Shown here one piece after another: positions 7,159 to 16,126 of a DNA stretch of 36,286 bases. Made by a program: the position numbers and the translations under genes. Origin of the DNA: Verrucomicrobiota bacterium. GTDB lineage: Bacteria; Verrucomicrobiota; Verrucomicrobiia; Opitutales; Opitutaceae. Within the stretch, counting starts at the first letter, position 1. The number at the start of each line of letters is the position of its first letter. The stretch is from contig CAUJJL010000063.1 of the NCBI GenBank assembly GCA_963205455.1, positions 1-36,286 of the forward strand, in the 5' to 3' direction. A model generated the notes under the pieces. That model ran no database searches. It had not been told where the DNA came from and worked only from the letters and a program-made list of their open reading frames with translations.

Positions 7159-10026
7159 ATGACCCTTCGTTTGTCTTTCCTGAAAGGCCTTCCCCTTCTC
7201 CTGCTGGCGTTGTTCGCATGCGCCCCGTTTTCCGGCCGTGCCGAAACGCCCTCCTTCGCCTACGAAACCAGCGACATCAAACCCGACCCGGCTGTCCGAT
7301 TTGGAAAGCTGCCCAACGGGATCCGCTACGCCATTGCGGCCAACGCGGAGCCCAAGGGTCGCGCCTCTCTCCGCCTTCTTGTGGAAGCCGGCTCGCTCAA
7401 TGAAACCGAGGAGCAGCGCGGCGTCGCCCACTTCCTCGAGCACATGGCCTTCAACGGCAGCACCCACTACCCGCCGGGCACGCTGGTCGAATTCTTCCAA
7501 CGCATGGGCATGAATTTTGGAGGCGATACAAACGCATCAACCTCGTTCGATCGTACCCTCTATCTTCTCGAACTGGCCGACACACACGACGCCACACTCA
7601 CCGAAGGCTTCCGCGTATTCTCCGACTACGCCAGCGGTCTCCTGCTCCAAACGGCTGAAATCGACCGCGAACGGGGCATCATCCTCAGTGAGAAACGCGC
7701 CCGCGACAGCGTCGGCTTCCGCACCTTCGTGGCACAGTTCGAGCAATTGCTCGGTTCCACGCTCCTGCCAAAGCGCATCCCGATCGGACTCGTTGAAGTC
7801 ATTGAGAAGGCGCCGCGCAGCGAATTCGTCGATTTCTACAACACGTGGTATCGTCCCGAACTGATTTCGGTGGTTGCGGTCGGCGACTTCGATGTCGATG
7901 CGGTGGAGAAACACATCGTCGCGTCATTCAGCTCTATGCAGGCCAGGTCGCCTGCGAAACCGAAGCCCGACCTCGGCAAGATTGCGACAACTCCCGGCAC
8001 TCACGCCTATTTCCATGCCGAACCGGAGTCACCCAACACCTCGATCAGCATTAGCAGCCTTTTTCCCTACTCCTACGAGCCGGACACAGCCTTCAACCGG
8101 ACGAAAAACCTGCCCCGCTCGCTGGCAAGCGCCATGATCAACCGGCGATTTGGCATCCTTTCAAAAAAGGAGAACGCTCCTTTCCTGAATGCCAGCACCT
8201 CTGTCTACGAACAATTCGACTTCCTCCGCGAAGCCACCTTGGATCTGACCGCCAAGGCCGACCAATGGCAGGCTGCACTCGCGGTCGGTGAACAGGAGCT
8301 TCGTCGTGCACTCGAATACGGATTCAGCCAAAGCGAACTCGATGAAGTGCGCGCCAGTTTCATCAACGGCCTTGAACAGGCAGTGAAGACCGCGCCCACA
8401 CGCCGCTCGCCCTCGATCGCGGGTGACATCGCCAACAGCATTCTCCACAAGAACGTCTTTTCGCACCCGAAAACCGATCTGGAAATCATCAAGCCTGCAC
8501 TTGAGAAAATTACTCCCGAGCAATGCCTGAAGGCACTGCGCGACGCCTGGCGCAGCGACCATCGTTATGTCTTCGTGAGCGGCAATGCAACGATTGCCGA
8601 CGCGGCAGCCACCATCACCACCGCCTACAACAAGTCCGCGGCAACGGCCGTCGAAGCCCCGGCCACCGAAGCCGCCATCGCGTGGGGCTACACCGATTTC
8701 GGTCCCGCGGGCAGGATTGCGTCTCGCTCGCATGTTGATGACCTGGACATCACTCAGGTCGCCTTCGAGAACGGCGTCCGCGTCAACCTCAAGAAAACTC
8801 CCTTTGAGGCCGGCCGCATTCATTTCTACGCACGCGTCGGCGTGGGCTCCCTTTCCGAACCAGAGGACAAGCGCGGTCTTGCCACCCTTGCAAAATCGAC
8901 ATTCGACGCTGGTGGTCTCGGACGCCACAGCACGGATGACCTGCAGCGCATCCTCTCGGGAAAGAACGTCGGTGTCGGCCTGAATCTGGGTCAGGATCAC
9001 ATCGGCTTCGGCGGATCCACCACGCCGCGCGACCTGCTTCTCGCATTGCAACTGCTCACCGCCAAGCTTACAGATCCCGGCTATCGGCCGGAGTCCCTCC
9101 GTCTTGCTCGAAAGGGCTTCGAGCAGATGTACCTCAGCTTCAAGCACACTCCCAGCGGTCCGCTTTCAACGGAAGTTGCCAATCTCCTCGCAAACGGTGA
9201 CTCCCGGTTTGGAATGCCTCCGCGCGACGTGCTGATGGCCCGCACCCTCGAGGAAGTGAAGGCCTGGTTCACACCACAGTTGTCGCACGGCGCGATCGAG
9301 TTCTCGATCGTGGGTGACATCGACATCGATGCCACCCTGGCGGCGATCTCCCGGACGCTCGGAGCGCTGCCCAAGCGCGATCCAAGGCCCGACATTTCAG
9401 CGCTCACCAAAGTCAGCTTTCCCGCACATTCCTTCGATCGCAGCTACAGGATTGATTCCCAGATCCCCAAAGGCCTGGCCACCTTTTACTGGCCGACAAC
9501 CGACAGCCTTGACGTGCATGTCGGCCGCCGCCTGGGCATGCTTTCCAACATCCTTGAGGATCGCCTGCGCATCAAGCTGCGCGAGGACATGGGCGGAACT
9601 TACAGCCCCTCCACACGAAGCCTGTCGAGCGACATCCTGCCCGGTTACGGCTACATCGTTTCCTCGGTGGATATCGATCCGAGCATGGGCGACAAGATAG
9701 CCGCGGCGATCCGAGTCATTTCAGACTTGCTCCAAAAGGAAGGCGCCACTGCGGATGAGCTGGAACGATCCAAGCTGCCAACGCTGACGAGCATTCGCGA
9801 GAGCGCCCGCACCAACGCCTACTGGCTCGGCAGTGTCCTTTCCCGCGCCCAGGAGCGGCCCGAAGTGCTCGATTGGGCGCGCAGCCGCGAATCGGACTTC
9901 GCGTCCATCACGGTCGCTGAGATCAATGCACTCGCAAAGAAGTATTTCGCTCCCGCAAATATCTCACATGCTCTGATCCTGCCATCGGCAAAGTCACCTG
10001 CCGCGCCCTCGGAAAAACAGAATTGA
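7159..10026 (+). CDS. Secreted M16 (pitrilysin/insulinase family) zinc peptidase
   Basis: 955 residues from the ATG at 7159, which opens a good signal peptide (MTLRLSFLKGLPLLLLALF, ending GRAE). An upstream in-frame start at 7054 would add 35 atypical residues. The N-terminal half carries the inverted zinc motif HFLEH (H91, E94, H95). The third ligand is expected at E171 in the AEIDRERG segment, 76 residues on, as in pitrilysin. The second half (about 540-955) is the usual inactive M16 repeat with the LREDMGGTYSPS stretch that lines the chamber. Length fits the full two-half M16B type. It probably degrades peptides in the periplasm or outer envelope. The stop codon overlaps the RNase R start (TGATG), implying coupled translation. 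Confidence 0.93.
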   Translation: MTLRLSFLKGLPLLLLALFACAPFSGRAETPSFAYETSDIKPDPAVRFGKLPNGIRYAIAANAEPKGRASLRLLVEAGSLNETEEQRGVAHFLEHMAFNGSTHYPPGTLVEFFQRMGMNFGGDTNASTSFDRTLYLLELADTHDATLTEGFRVFSDYASGLLLQTAEIDRERGIILSEKRARDSVGFRTFVAQFEQLLGSTLLPKRIPIGLVEVIEKAPRSEFVDFYNTWYRPELISVVAVGDFDVDAVEKHIVASFSSMQARSPAKPKPDLGKIATTPGTHAYFHAEPESPNTSISISSLFPYSYEPDTAFNRTKNLPRSLASAMINRRFGILSKKENAPFLNASTSVYEQFDFLREATLDLTAKADQWQAALAVGEQELRRALEYGFSQSELDEVRASFINGLEQAVKTAPTRRSPSIAGDIANSILHKNVFSHPKTDLEIIKPALEKITPEQCLKALRDAWRSDHRYVFVSGNATIADAAATITTAYNKSAATAVEAPATEAAIAWGYTDFGPAGRIASRSHVDDLDITQVAFENGVRVNLKKTPFEAGRIHFYARVGVGSLSEPEDKRGLATLAKSTFDAGGLGRHSTDDLQRILSGKNVGVGLNLGQDHIGFGGSTTPRDLLLALQLLTAKLTDPGYRPESLRLARKGFEQMYLSFKHTPSGPLSTEVANLLANGDSRFGMPPRDVLMARTLEEVKAWFTPQLSHGAIEFSIVGDIDIDATLAAISRTLGALPKRDPRPDISALTKVSFPAHSFDRSYRIDSQIPKGLATFYWPTTDSLDVHVGRRLGMLSNILEDRLRIKLREDMGGTYSPSTRSLSSDILPGYGYIVSSVDIDPSMGDKIAAAIRVISDLLQKEGATADELERSKLPTLTSIRESARTNAYWLGSVLSRAQERPEVLDWARSRESDFASITVAEINALAKKYFAPANISHALILPSAKSPAAPSEKQN

Positions 10027-12305
10027 TGAAGAAACTGAACGAACGGCTGCTCGAACTGCTCCGCAGGCAGGACTACAAACCGCTCGACGACGCCGGTATC
10101 GCACGCGCCCTCGGCATTGACAAAAAGAAGCGCGGCGCGCTCGCCCACGAGATCCGCCTGTTGGCGAGCGCGGGGACCATTGATCGCGTCAAGGGCGACC
10201 GCATTGCTCTCCACACTTCAGCCGGGGCGGCTCGCGGCGCGATCATCGGACGGATCAGCTTCCGACAGAGCGGCCATGCCCTTGTCACCCCGGACCAAAA
10301 GCCCAACGAGGAAGGACCTTCTCCCGATCCCATCTTCATCCCGGCCGAGGACACGGACGTCGCGATGCACGGGGATCTCGTGGAAGTGGCCGTGCTTGCC
10401 AGGTCGGGTGGCGGTAAAATTCGCGGCAAGGGCGTCTTCGGCGGCGAACGCGAGCAACGCGGCCGCGTGATTCGTGTGGTGGAACGTGCACGCGACACAC
10501 TCGTCGGACAACTTCGAAAAATCCGCACGGCCTGGTATGTCGCTCCCGACGACCCCCGCTTTGTTCACGATATCTCCGTACCCGATCCCACGAAAGGTCG
10601 ACTGAAGCCTCCTCCAGCCGTTGGAGACAAGGTGGTGGTAAGACTTGCGCCATGGACGGCGCGTCACAAGGCCCCGGAGGGCGAAGTGATCGAACGGCTC
10701 GGCATCACCTTCGAACCCCGGGCAGAACTGCTGGGTGTCTACCGGAAATTTGACCTGGACCCCGCTTTTCCCGATGCGGTTCTGAAGGAGGTCGCCGACC
10801 TCCCCGATACCGTCGACGCCTCCGATATCCACGGGCGGGAGGATTACCGACAGCGAAACGTCTTCACGATCGATCCTGACGACGCGAAGGATTTCGACGA
10901 CGCCCTCAGCATCGAATCACGGAGTCACGGCGAAATCCACGTGGGCATCCACATCGCGGACGTCTCAGCCTACGTGCGCCGGGGCACCGCCCTCGATCAC
11001 GAAGCCCAGCGGCGTGGCAACTCCACCTACCTGGTCGGCACGGTCGTGCCGATGCTTCCCGAGAAACTGTCCAACGGATTGTGTTCTCTCGTGGAGGCGC
11101 AGGATCGGCTCTGCAAGGCTGTCTTCCTGACCTTTGACCGGCACGGAAAACTCAAGGGCACACGGTTTGCCAACACCGTCATTCGCAGCCGAAAGCGCCT
11201 GACCTACAAGCAGGCCTATGCCTTTCTGTTCACCGACGACCTCGACAGGATTCGCGCCCTGCCGCTGCCCGCACCCCACCAGACGGGTTCAACCGGTCGT
11301 GCACTCAACTCCCTGAAGGATCGCGAACTTTCCGAGCTTCAGGAATGGATCCGCGCCCTCTGGAAGATAGCGAAACGTCTTCGCGAAGACCGCATGGCCG
11401 CCGGTTCGCTGGACCTCGACATGCCCGAGACAAAGATCTTTGTCGACGAGGAGGGTTATGCGGATCGGCTCGAACGGATCGAGCACGATGAGAGTCACCA
11501 GTTGATCGAGGAATTCATGCTCGCTGCCAACGAGGCGGTGGCCCGCGCCACAAAGGAGCGCCACCTGGTCTCGCTTTACCGTGTGCACGACAAACCCGAC
11601 GAGGACAAGCTGTCGGAGCTGAGGGACCAACTTGCCGTTTTTCAGGTGAAGACCGGCGATCTCACCCGGCGCAACGAGGTTGTGAAGCTTCTGGAATCGC
11701 TCCGTTCCCACCCGCAGGGGTACACGCTGCGCACACAACTCCTCCGCAGCTTGAAAAAGGCGGCCTACCGGGCGTCACCCGATGGACACTACGGACTGAA
11801 CAAGCGGGACTACACCCATTTCACCTCACCCATTCGCCGCTATTCCGATCTTGTGGTGCACCGTGTCTTTGAGTCGTTGCTGCCGCGCGCAGGCGGAGTC
11901 CCCGGCGCACCGGCGAGACCCGCCTATTCCGCGGCACAAATGGAAAGCCTCGGCGAACACCTCAGCCTCACGGAAACCAACTCGCAGGAAGCCGAACGGG
12001 AGTCCCAGAAGATCAAGCTCGCCGAATTCTTTGAGCGCGAGCTGCTCAAAAAGGACAAGACCATTTTCAAGGCGATCATCACCGACGTCCGTGGGCAGGG
12101 TCTGTTCATCGAACTGACCGAGTCCATGACATACGGTTTCGTTTCCCTCAATGCCTTCACGGACGACACCTATGCCGTCACGTCGGACGGTGCATCGCTG
12201 ATCGGGCGCCGCCACAAGCGCAGGCTGACTCTTGGCGGAAAACTGGAGGTCGTTGTCTCCGCGGTGGACCGCTTCAAGCGCCAGATCGATTTCAAGCCCG
12301 CCTGA
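10026..12305 (+). CDS. rnr: Ribonuclease R
   Basis: 759 residues. Order: N-terminal winged-helix domain (about 5-60), a cold-shock domain region, the RNB catalytic domain from about residue 255 with TIDPDDAKDFDDAL (near 281-294) giving the Asp cluster that binds two Mg2+, the HFTSPIRRYSDL motif near 600, and a C-terminal S1 domain (about 670-755). It is a processive 3'-5' hydrolytic exoribonuclease for structured RNA, rRNA quality control and mRNA decay. The lysine-rich tail of E. coli RNase R is absent; the protein ends shortly after the S1 domain. The start is the ATG in TGATG, sharing one base with the M16 stop; a TTG three bases earlier is possible. Confidence 0.96.
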   Translation: MKKLNERLLELLRRQDYKPLDDAGIARALGIDKKKRGALAHEIRLLASAGTIDRVKGDRIALHTSAGAARGAIIGRISFRQSGHALVTPDQKPNEEGPSPDPIFIPAEDTDVAMHGDLVEVAVLARSGGGKIRGKGVFGGEREQRGRVIRVVERARDTLVGQLRKIRTAWYVAPDDPRFVHDISVPDPTKGRLKPPPAVGDKVVVRLAPWTARHKAPEGEVIERLGITFEPRAELLGVYRKFDLDPAFPDAVLKEVADLPDTVDASDIHGREDYRQRNVFTIDPDDAKDFDDALSIESRSHGEIHVGIHIADVSAYVRRGTALDHEAQRRGNSTYLVGTVVPMLPEKLSNGLCSLVEAQDRLCKAVFLTFDRHGKLKGTRFANTVIRSRKRLTYKQAYAFLFTDDLDRIRALPLPAPHQTGSTGRALNSLKDRELSELQEWIRALWKIAKRLREDRMAAGSLDLDMPETKIFVDEEGYADRLERIEHDESHQLIEEFMLAANEAVARATKERHLVSLYRVHDKPDEDKLSELRDQLAVFQVKTGDLTRRNEVVKLLESLRSHPQGYTLRTQLLRSLKKAAYRASPDGHYGLNKRDYTHFTSPIRRYSDLVVHRVFESLLPRAGGVPGAPARPAYSAAQMESLGEHLSLTETNSQEAERESQKIKLAEFFERELLKKDKTIFKAIITDVRGQGLFIELTESMTYGFVSLNAFTDDTYAVTSDGASLIGRRHKRRLTLGGKLEVVVSAVDRFKRQIDFKPA

Positions 12306-12376
12306 TCCGGCCGCGTCACCGGCATTTCAAGGGCTGCGCTGGCGATTTTCCGAAAGATGAGTCAGTTGTGGTGTTC

Positions 12377-12913
12377 ATGATTCACTACGTATTCGCCAAA
12401 CGATTCAGGGAACTTTACGACAAGGCCGTCTCGCTCTATCGCGAGGGACGCCGGGGATCCGGATCCTACTTCAGCACGAGCGAGGAGGCATGGCTGAAAT
12501 CCAACGGGATTACCGCCCAGCACCTCTACGACTATGCGGAGGATGATGTCAGTGATGGAGAACCCGGCTACGACATCGCCCTCGGTATCGAACTCATCCG
12601 CCGCGACTATTTCCTCAACGTGCAAAAGGGTATTCCGAGCAGCCAGGTGCTCGATGCCTCAAACCTGCCTCCCAAGTCTGCCGCTGTACGCGGAATTGAA
12701 TGGTTGCCGCGCATCATTCCCAAGGCCCGCGCCAAGCTGCGGGGCGAGCTGCCAGCGTCACTGATGTACTGCTGCGGCGGCGATCGCGGGTTTTTCACGG
12801 CCCATGACATTCATCCCCATGAATTCCTGAGCCTCATCTGGCGCGCCGACGACAACGACAATCAGATCATCGACTGGGTGGTGGCGCGTTCCGCGAAGAC
12901 GCGATCACGGTAA
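12377..12913 (+). CDS. DUF5069 domain protein
   Basis: 179 residues from the ATG at 12377; two GTG codons at 12368 and 12371 are alternative starts and no Shine-Dalgarno sequence decides. Cytoplasmic, with no signal or TM. The C-terminal half has the DUF5069 hallmark WLPRIIPKARAKLRGELP followed by a Cys-containing MYCCGGDRGFF and an aromatic/acidic end. The N-terminal half (FRELYDKAVSLYREGRR, then YDYAEDD, then RRDYFLNVQKG) belongs to the longer variant of the family. Its function is unknown; the family is common in Verrucomicrobiota and Planctomycetes. It follows rnr after 71 nt with no terminator, so it may be in the same transcript. Confidence 0.8.
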   Translation: MIHYVFAKRFRELYDKAVSLYREGRRGSGSYFSTSEEAWLKSNGITAQHLYDYAEDDVSDGEPGYDIALGIELIRRDYFLNVQKGIPSSQVLDASNLPPKSAAVRGIEWLPRIIPKARAKLRGELPASLMYCCGGDRGFFTAHDIHPHEFLSLIWRADDNDNQIIDWVVARSAKTRSR

Positions 12914-13064
12914 ACTGGCGGGCAGGTTCTACCGTGGACTGATGCGGCTCATTTTGTAAGAACGAATGTGGATCGGATTCCTTTGAAACCCGAATAAGGC
13001 TGGATTCGAAGCTGCCAGCATGCACCCTTGAAAGCTGTCGCCCGCCCGTTACCCTCGGTTTCCC

Positions 13065-14297
13065 GTGAAAGGCCCAAGTCCCCATTCCTCAACTCGGCGC
13101 TCATTTGTAAAAACCCTTGGACTCCTTGCAGCGGGGGGTGAGTGGGCAGGCAGCCTCAGTCGGTTGACTGCGGCGGAAAAGGCGATTCTGCCGTTTGAAA
13201 ATGGCATGCGCGACTTGGTCGCGTTTCCTGGCAAACGACCGCTGCTCGTCCTGACCACACGTCCGCCGCAATTGGAGACACCCTTCGCAGTCTTCAACGA
13301 GGGACTGATCACGCCGAATGATGCATTCTTCGTCCGGTATCACCTCACGGACGTTCCCACGCGTGTGGATCCCGCCTCCTTCCGCCTGAAGATCCTCGGC
13401 GCGGTGCGAAAGCCCCTTGAACTGAGCCTCGACGCATTGAAGAAGCTTGCAACGCCTGTCGACCTCGTGGCGGTGAATCAGTGTTCCGGAAACAGCCGCG
13501 GCTTCTTCTCTCCCCGCGTGAACGGCGGCCAGCTCGGTCATGGCGCAATGGGGTGCGTCCGGTGGACAGGTGTACCGTTGCGTGCCGTTTTGGATGCGGC
13601 CGGCGTGGAGCCCCGTGCACGCCAGGTGTCGTTTGACGGACTCGATCGCGGCCTGCTGGATGCCACGCCTGATTTCGTCAAGGCGCTTGACATCGACCAC
13701 GCACGCGATGGTGAGGTGATGATCGCCTGGGGCATGAATGGAGAGGACTTGCCGATGTTGAACGGCTATCCCCTTCGCCTCGTCGTTCCCGGATACTATG
13801 GCACCTATTGGGTGAAACATCTCCACCGCATTGAGGTGCTATCTTCAATCTACGACGGCTTCTGGATGAAGTCGGCCTATCGCATCCCCAACACGCCCGA
13901 TCACAACATCGAGCCCGGCACGGCGCCAAAAGCCACCGTTGCGATCAGCCGCTTCAATGTGCGCTCATTCATCACAAACCTGGGAACCAACGCCACGATC
14001 TCAAGCGGGCGGGAAACCGTGGTCCGCGGGATCGCCTTTGACGGTGGGAGCGGAATACGCACCGTCGAGTTCTCCGCAGATGGCGGTCGTTCCTGGCAGG
14101 GAACGCAATTGGGTCGGAGCCTCGGACGCTTTGCCTTTCGTGAATGGACAGCTGCCTTCACTCCGAATCGTGGGGCACACACGCTCATGTCACGAGCAAC
14201 CAATGGCAACAGCGAGATACAGCCCCTCGTCGCTGGCTGGAATCCTGCGGGGTACATGCGCAACGTGGTCGAAACCGTTAACGTTACCGCCCTATGA
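13065..14297 (+). CDS. sorA: Sulfite:cytochrome c oxidoreductase molybdopterin subunit (SorA-like)
   Basis: 410 residues. It starts at a GTG and has a Tat signal (RRSFVKTLGLLAAGG, R11-R12), fitting export of a folded molybdoenzyme. Residues about 70-270 are the sulfite oxidase-type molybdopterin fold; C140 in NQCSGNSRG is the Mo-coordinating Cys of the family. About 285-405 is the Mo-co dimerisation (Ig-like) domain with VEFSADGGRSW. It oxidises sulfite to sulfate in the periplasm and passes electrons to a c-type cytochrome. The next gene is a mono-haem cytochrome overlapping by 4 nt (ATGA), the SorAB arrangement; SoxCD is less likely because SoxD is larger and di-haem. There is no haem b5 domain. 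No good ribosome-binding site is visible. Confidence 0.87.
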   Translation: MKGPSPHSSTRRSFVKTLGLLAAGGEWAGSLSRLTAAEKAILPFENGMRDLVAFPGKRPLLVLTTRPPQLETPFAVFNEGLITPNDAFFVRYHLTDVPTRVDPASFRLKILGAVRKPLELSLDALKKLATPVDLVAVNQCSGNSRGFFSPRVNGGQLGHGAMGCVRWTGVPLRAVLDAAGVEPRARQVSFDGLDRGLLDATPDFVKALDIDHARDGEVMIAWGMNGEDLPMLNGYPLRLVVPGYYGTYWVKHLHRIEVLSSIYDGFWMKSAYRIPNTPDHNIEPGTAPKATVAISRFNVRSFITNLGTNATISSGRETVVRGIAFDGGSGIRTVEFSADGGRSWQGTQLGRSLGRFAFREWTAAFTPNRGAHTLMSRATNGNSEIQPLVAGWNPAGYMRNVVETVNVTAL

Positions 14298-14671
14298 AGC
14301 CCAGTTTGGCCCTGCTCCTGATTCCGGCGATCGCGATGCTCGGCAACGCCCGGGCTGCGGACACAGTTCGCGAAATCACACTTCCGTCCGAGACGGAAAT
14401 CTATCAGGCATCCGATCTCCCGGGTTACGCGCTGATCAACGCCATGTGCCTGACATGCCATTCGGTGGAGTATGTCAAATACCAGCCCCCGACATCCCCA
14501 CGTGCCTACTGGCAGGCCACCGTCGTGAAGATGCAGAAGATCTTTGCCGCTCCTCTTCCCGATGAGGTGATCGAGCCGATCGTGGACTATCTGGTCAAAA
14601 CCTACGGCAACGAGCGTCCGGCTGAAACAAAGGCAGAATCCCATCGCACAATGGCGCACGCAGGGAGGTAA
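14294..14671 (+). CDS. sorB: Mono-haem c-type cytochrome, SorB-like subunit
   Basis: 125 residues with a signal peptide (1-21, ending ARAA). One haem-binding motif, CLTCH (C52, C55, H56), and a plausible axial Met at M80 in VVKMQKIF. Size and single haem fit SorB, the electron-accepting subunit of bacterial sulfite dehydrogenase. Its ATG overlaps the sorA stop, indicating translational coupling and a stoichiometric complex. Electrons would go on to a soluble cytochrome c or terminal oxidase not encoded here. It ends 12 nt from the convergent DUF1501 stop, with no terminator hairpin in the gap. Confidence 0.85.
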   Translation: MKPSLALLLIPAIAMLGNARAADTVREITLPSETEIYQASDLPGYALINAMCLTCHSVEYVKYQPPTSPRAYWQATVVKMQKIFAAPLPDEVIEPIVDYLVKTYGNERPAETKAESHRTMAHAGR

Positions 14672-14683
14672 CGCCCGTCCTGA

Positions 14684-16123
14684 CTAGGCGATCAACTCCT
14701 TGATGACCTGTCCGCCGAACTGCGAAAGCTGCTTGAAACGACCGGCATGGAAATAGGTAAGCCTGTTGTCATCCAGTCCGAGCAGTCGCAGCAGCGTGAC
14801 GTGCAGATCGCGAACGTGGTGTACGCAGTCGACCGCCTCGGCTCCGGTTTCATCTGTCGCTCCGATCGTGTGTCCCGCCTTCACGCCGCCGCCCGCCAGC
14901 CATAGTGTCATGGCTTTCGGATTGTGGTCCCTCCCATAGGCTGTGCCACCACGCACGCCATTATCGGGCGATCGGCCGAATTCCCCGCACCAGACCACCA
15001 ACGTGCTTTCGAGAAGCCCACGCTGCTTCAGATCCGTAATCAGTGCTGCAATCGGCTTGTCGACCTTGCGCACCAGATTGCCATGGGCGCGTTCGATGTA
15101 GTCATGCGAATCCCAGGTGCCCGCATAGAGCTGCACAAAACGCACCCCCTGTTCAACGAGGCGTCGCGCCAACAGACACTTGCGACCAAAGGCATCCGTC
15201 GCTTTGTCACCGATGCCGTAGCTCTCCTTCATGCCCGAGCTTTCCTTCTCGATATCCAGGATCCCCGGCACCTGCATCTGCATGCGGAAGGCCAGCTCAT
15301 AGGCCTCGATGCGGGCTTCGAGTTCGACATGCCGCGGATGAGCCTGCTGGTGGATGCGGTTCAGTTTTCCCAACAGATCCAGGTTCTCGTGCTGATGTTC
15401 CCGGGTGATGCCTTCCGGCGGAGAGAGGTCGAGTATCGGAGAGCCCTTGGGCCTCAGCGGCGTACCCTGATACTGGGCCGGGAGAAAGCCGTTCCCCCAG
15501 TTCGGGGATCCTCCCTGCGGATAGGAAATCTCGGGCAGTACGATGAATCCCGGCAAATCCTGATTGATCGATCCCAGGCCGTAGTTGACCCAGGCACCAA
15601 CGGCCGGATCACCTCCGAAACGATTGCCCGTGTTCATCTGATACATCGCCGTGGGGTGGTTCACCGAATCAACCTGGCATCCCCGATAGAAACACAGGTC
15701 GTCCACGACTCCCGCAAGGTGTTCCCAGTTCTCCGCAATATCCGCCCCGGACTTCCCCGCCTTGCGAAAGGTGAAGGGACTCTGCACGTAGTAACGTTTC
15801 CCGCTCTCCATCGCCGACTTCATTTTCCCTTTCCGGACGAACTCCTGGAGATGAAGCCTGGCCAGCCTGGGCTTGGGGTCGAACGTATCAATGTGGGAGG
15901 GCCCCCCTTCCATCATCAGGAAGATGCAGCTGCGGGCCTTTGCGGGAAAATGCGGCGCCTTCGGAACAAGCGGACCCGCGCCCTCCGTCGGAGAGGCAAC
16001 AAGTTCACGACCGAGCAACGCACTGAGCGCCACGCTTCCCACGCTCGCACCGAGACTGTAGAGAAAGTCGCGTCGCGTCGGAGCCCAAAGCGCGCGGTGA
16101 CCCGCACAGGGAAAGGGGTTCAT
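14684..16123 (-). CDS. Tat-exported DUF1501 protein
   Basis: 479 residues. The N-terminus has a twin-Arg motif (TRRDFLYSLGASVG, R17-R18), then the alkaline phosphatase/sulfatase-like DUF1501 fold: FLMMEGGPSHIDTFDPKP (about 69-86) is the family's metal-site opening, and WCGEFGRSPDNG plus GRDHNP come later. Proteins of this family are called uncharacterised or sulfatase-like. In Planctomycetes and Verrucomicrobiota the gene usually follows a PSD1/DUF1549/DUF1553 cytochrome, as here, with only 3 nt between the PSD1 stop and this ATG. A joint periplasmic role is likely, but the reaction is unknown. Confidence 0.9.
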   Translation of the reverse strand: MNPFPCAGHRALWAPTRRDFLYSLGASVGSVALSALLGRELVASPTEGAGPLVPKAPHFPAKARSCIFLMMEGGPSHIDTFDPKPRLARLHLQEFVRKGKMKSAMESGKRYYVQSPFTFRKAGKSGADIAENWEHLAGVVDDLCFYRGCQVDSVNHPTAMYQMNTGNRFGGDPAVGAWVNYGLGSINQDLPGFIVLPEISYPQGGSPNWGNGFLPAQYQGTPLRPKGSPILDLSPPEGITREHQHENLDLLGKLNRIHQQAHPRHVELEARIEAYELAFRMQMQVPGILDIEKESSGMKESYGIGDKATDAFGRKCLLARRLVEQGVRFVQLYAGTWDSHDYIERAHGNLVRKVDKPIAALITDLKQRGLLESTLVVWCGEFGRSPDNGVRGGTAYGRDHNPKAMTLWLAGGGVKAGHTIGATDETGAEAVDCVHHVRDLHVTLLRLLGLDDNRLTYFHAGRFKQLSQFGGQVIKELIA

Positions 16124-16126
16124 GGT

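Noticed and set aside
8161..9147. Minus-strand open frame of 328 codons inside the M16 gene
   Set aside because: Antisense to a conserved peptidase; no motif or ribosome-binding site.
13005..13064. Ribosome-binding site for sorA
   Set aside because: No AGGAGG-like stretch at the right distance from the GTG; the region is not supportive of a named site.
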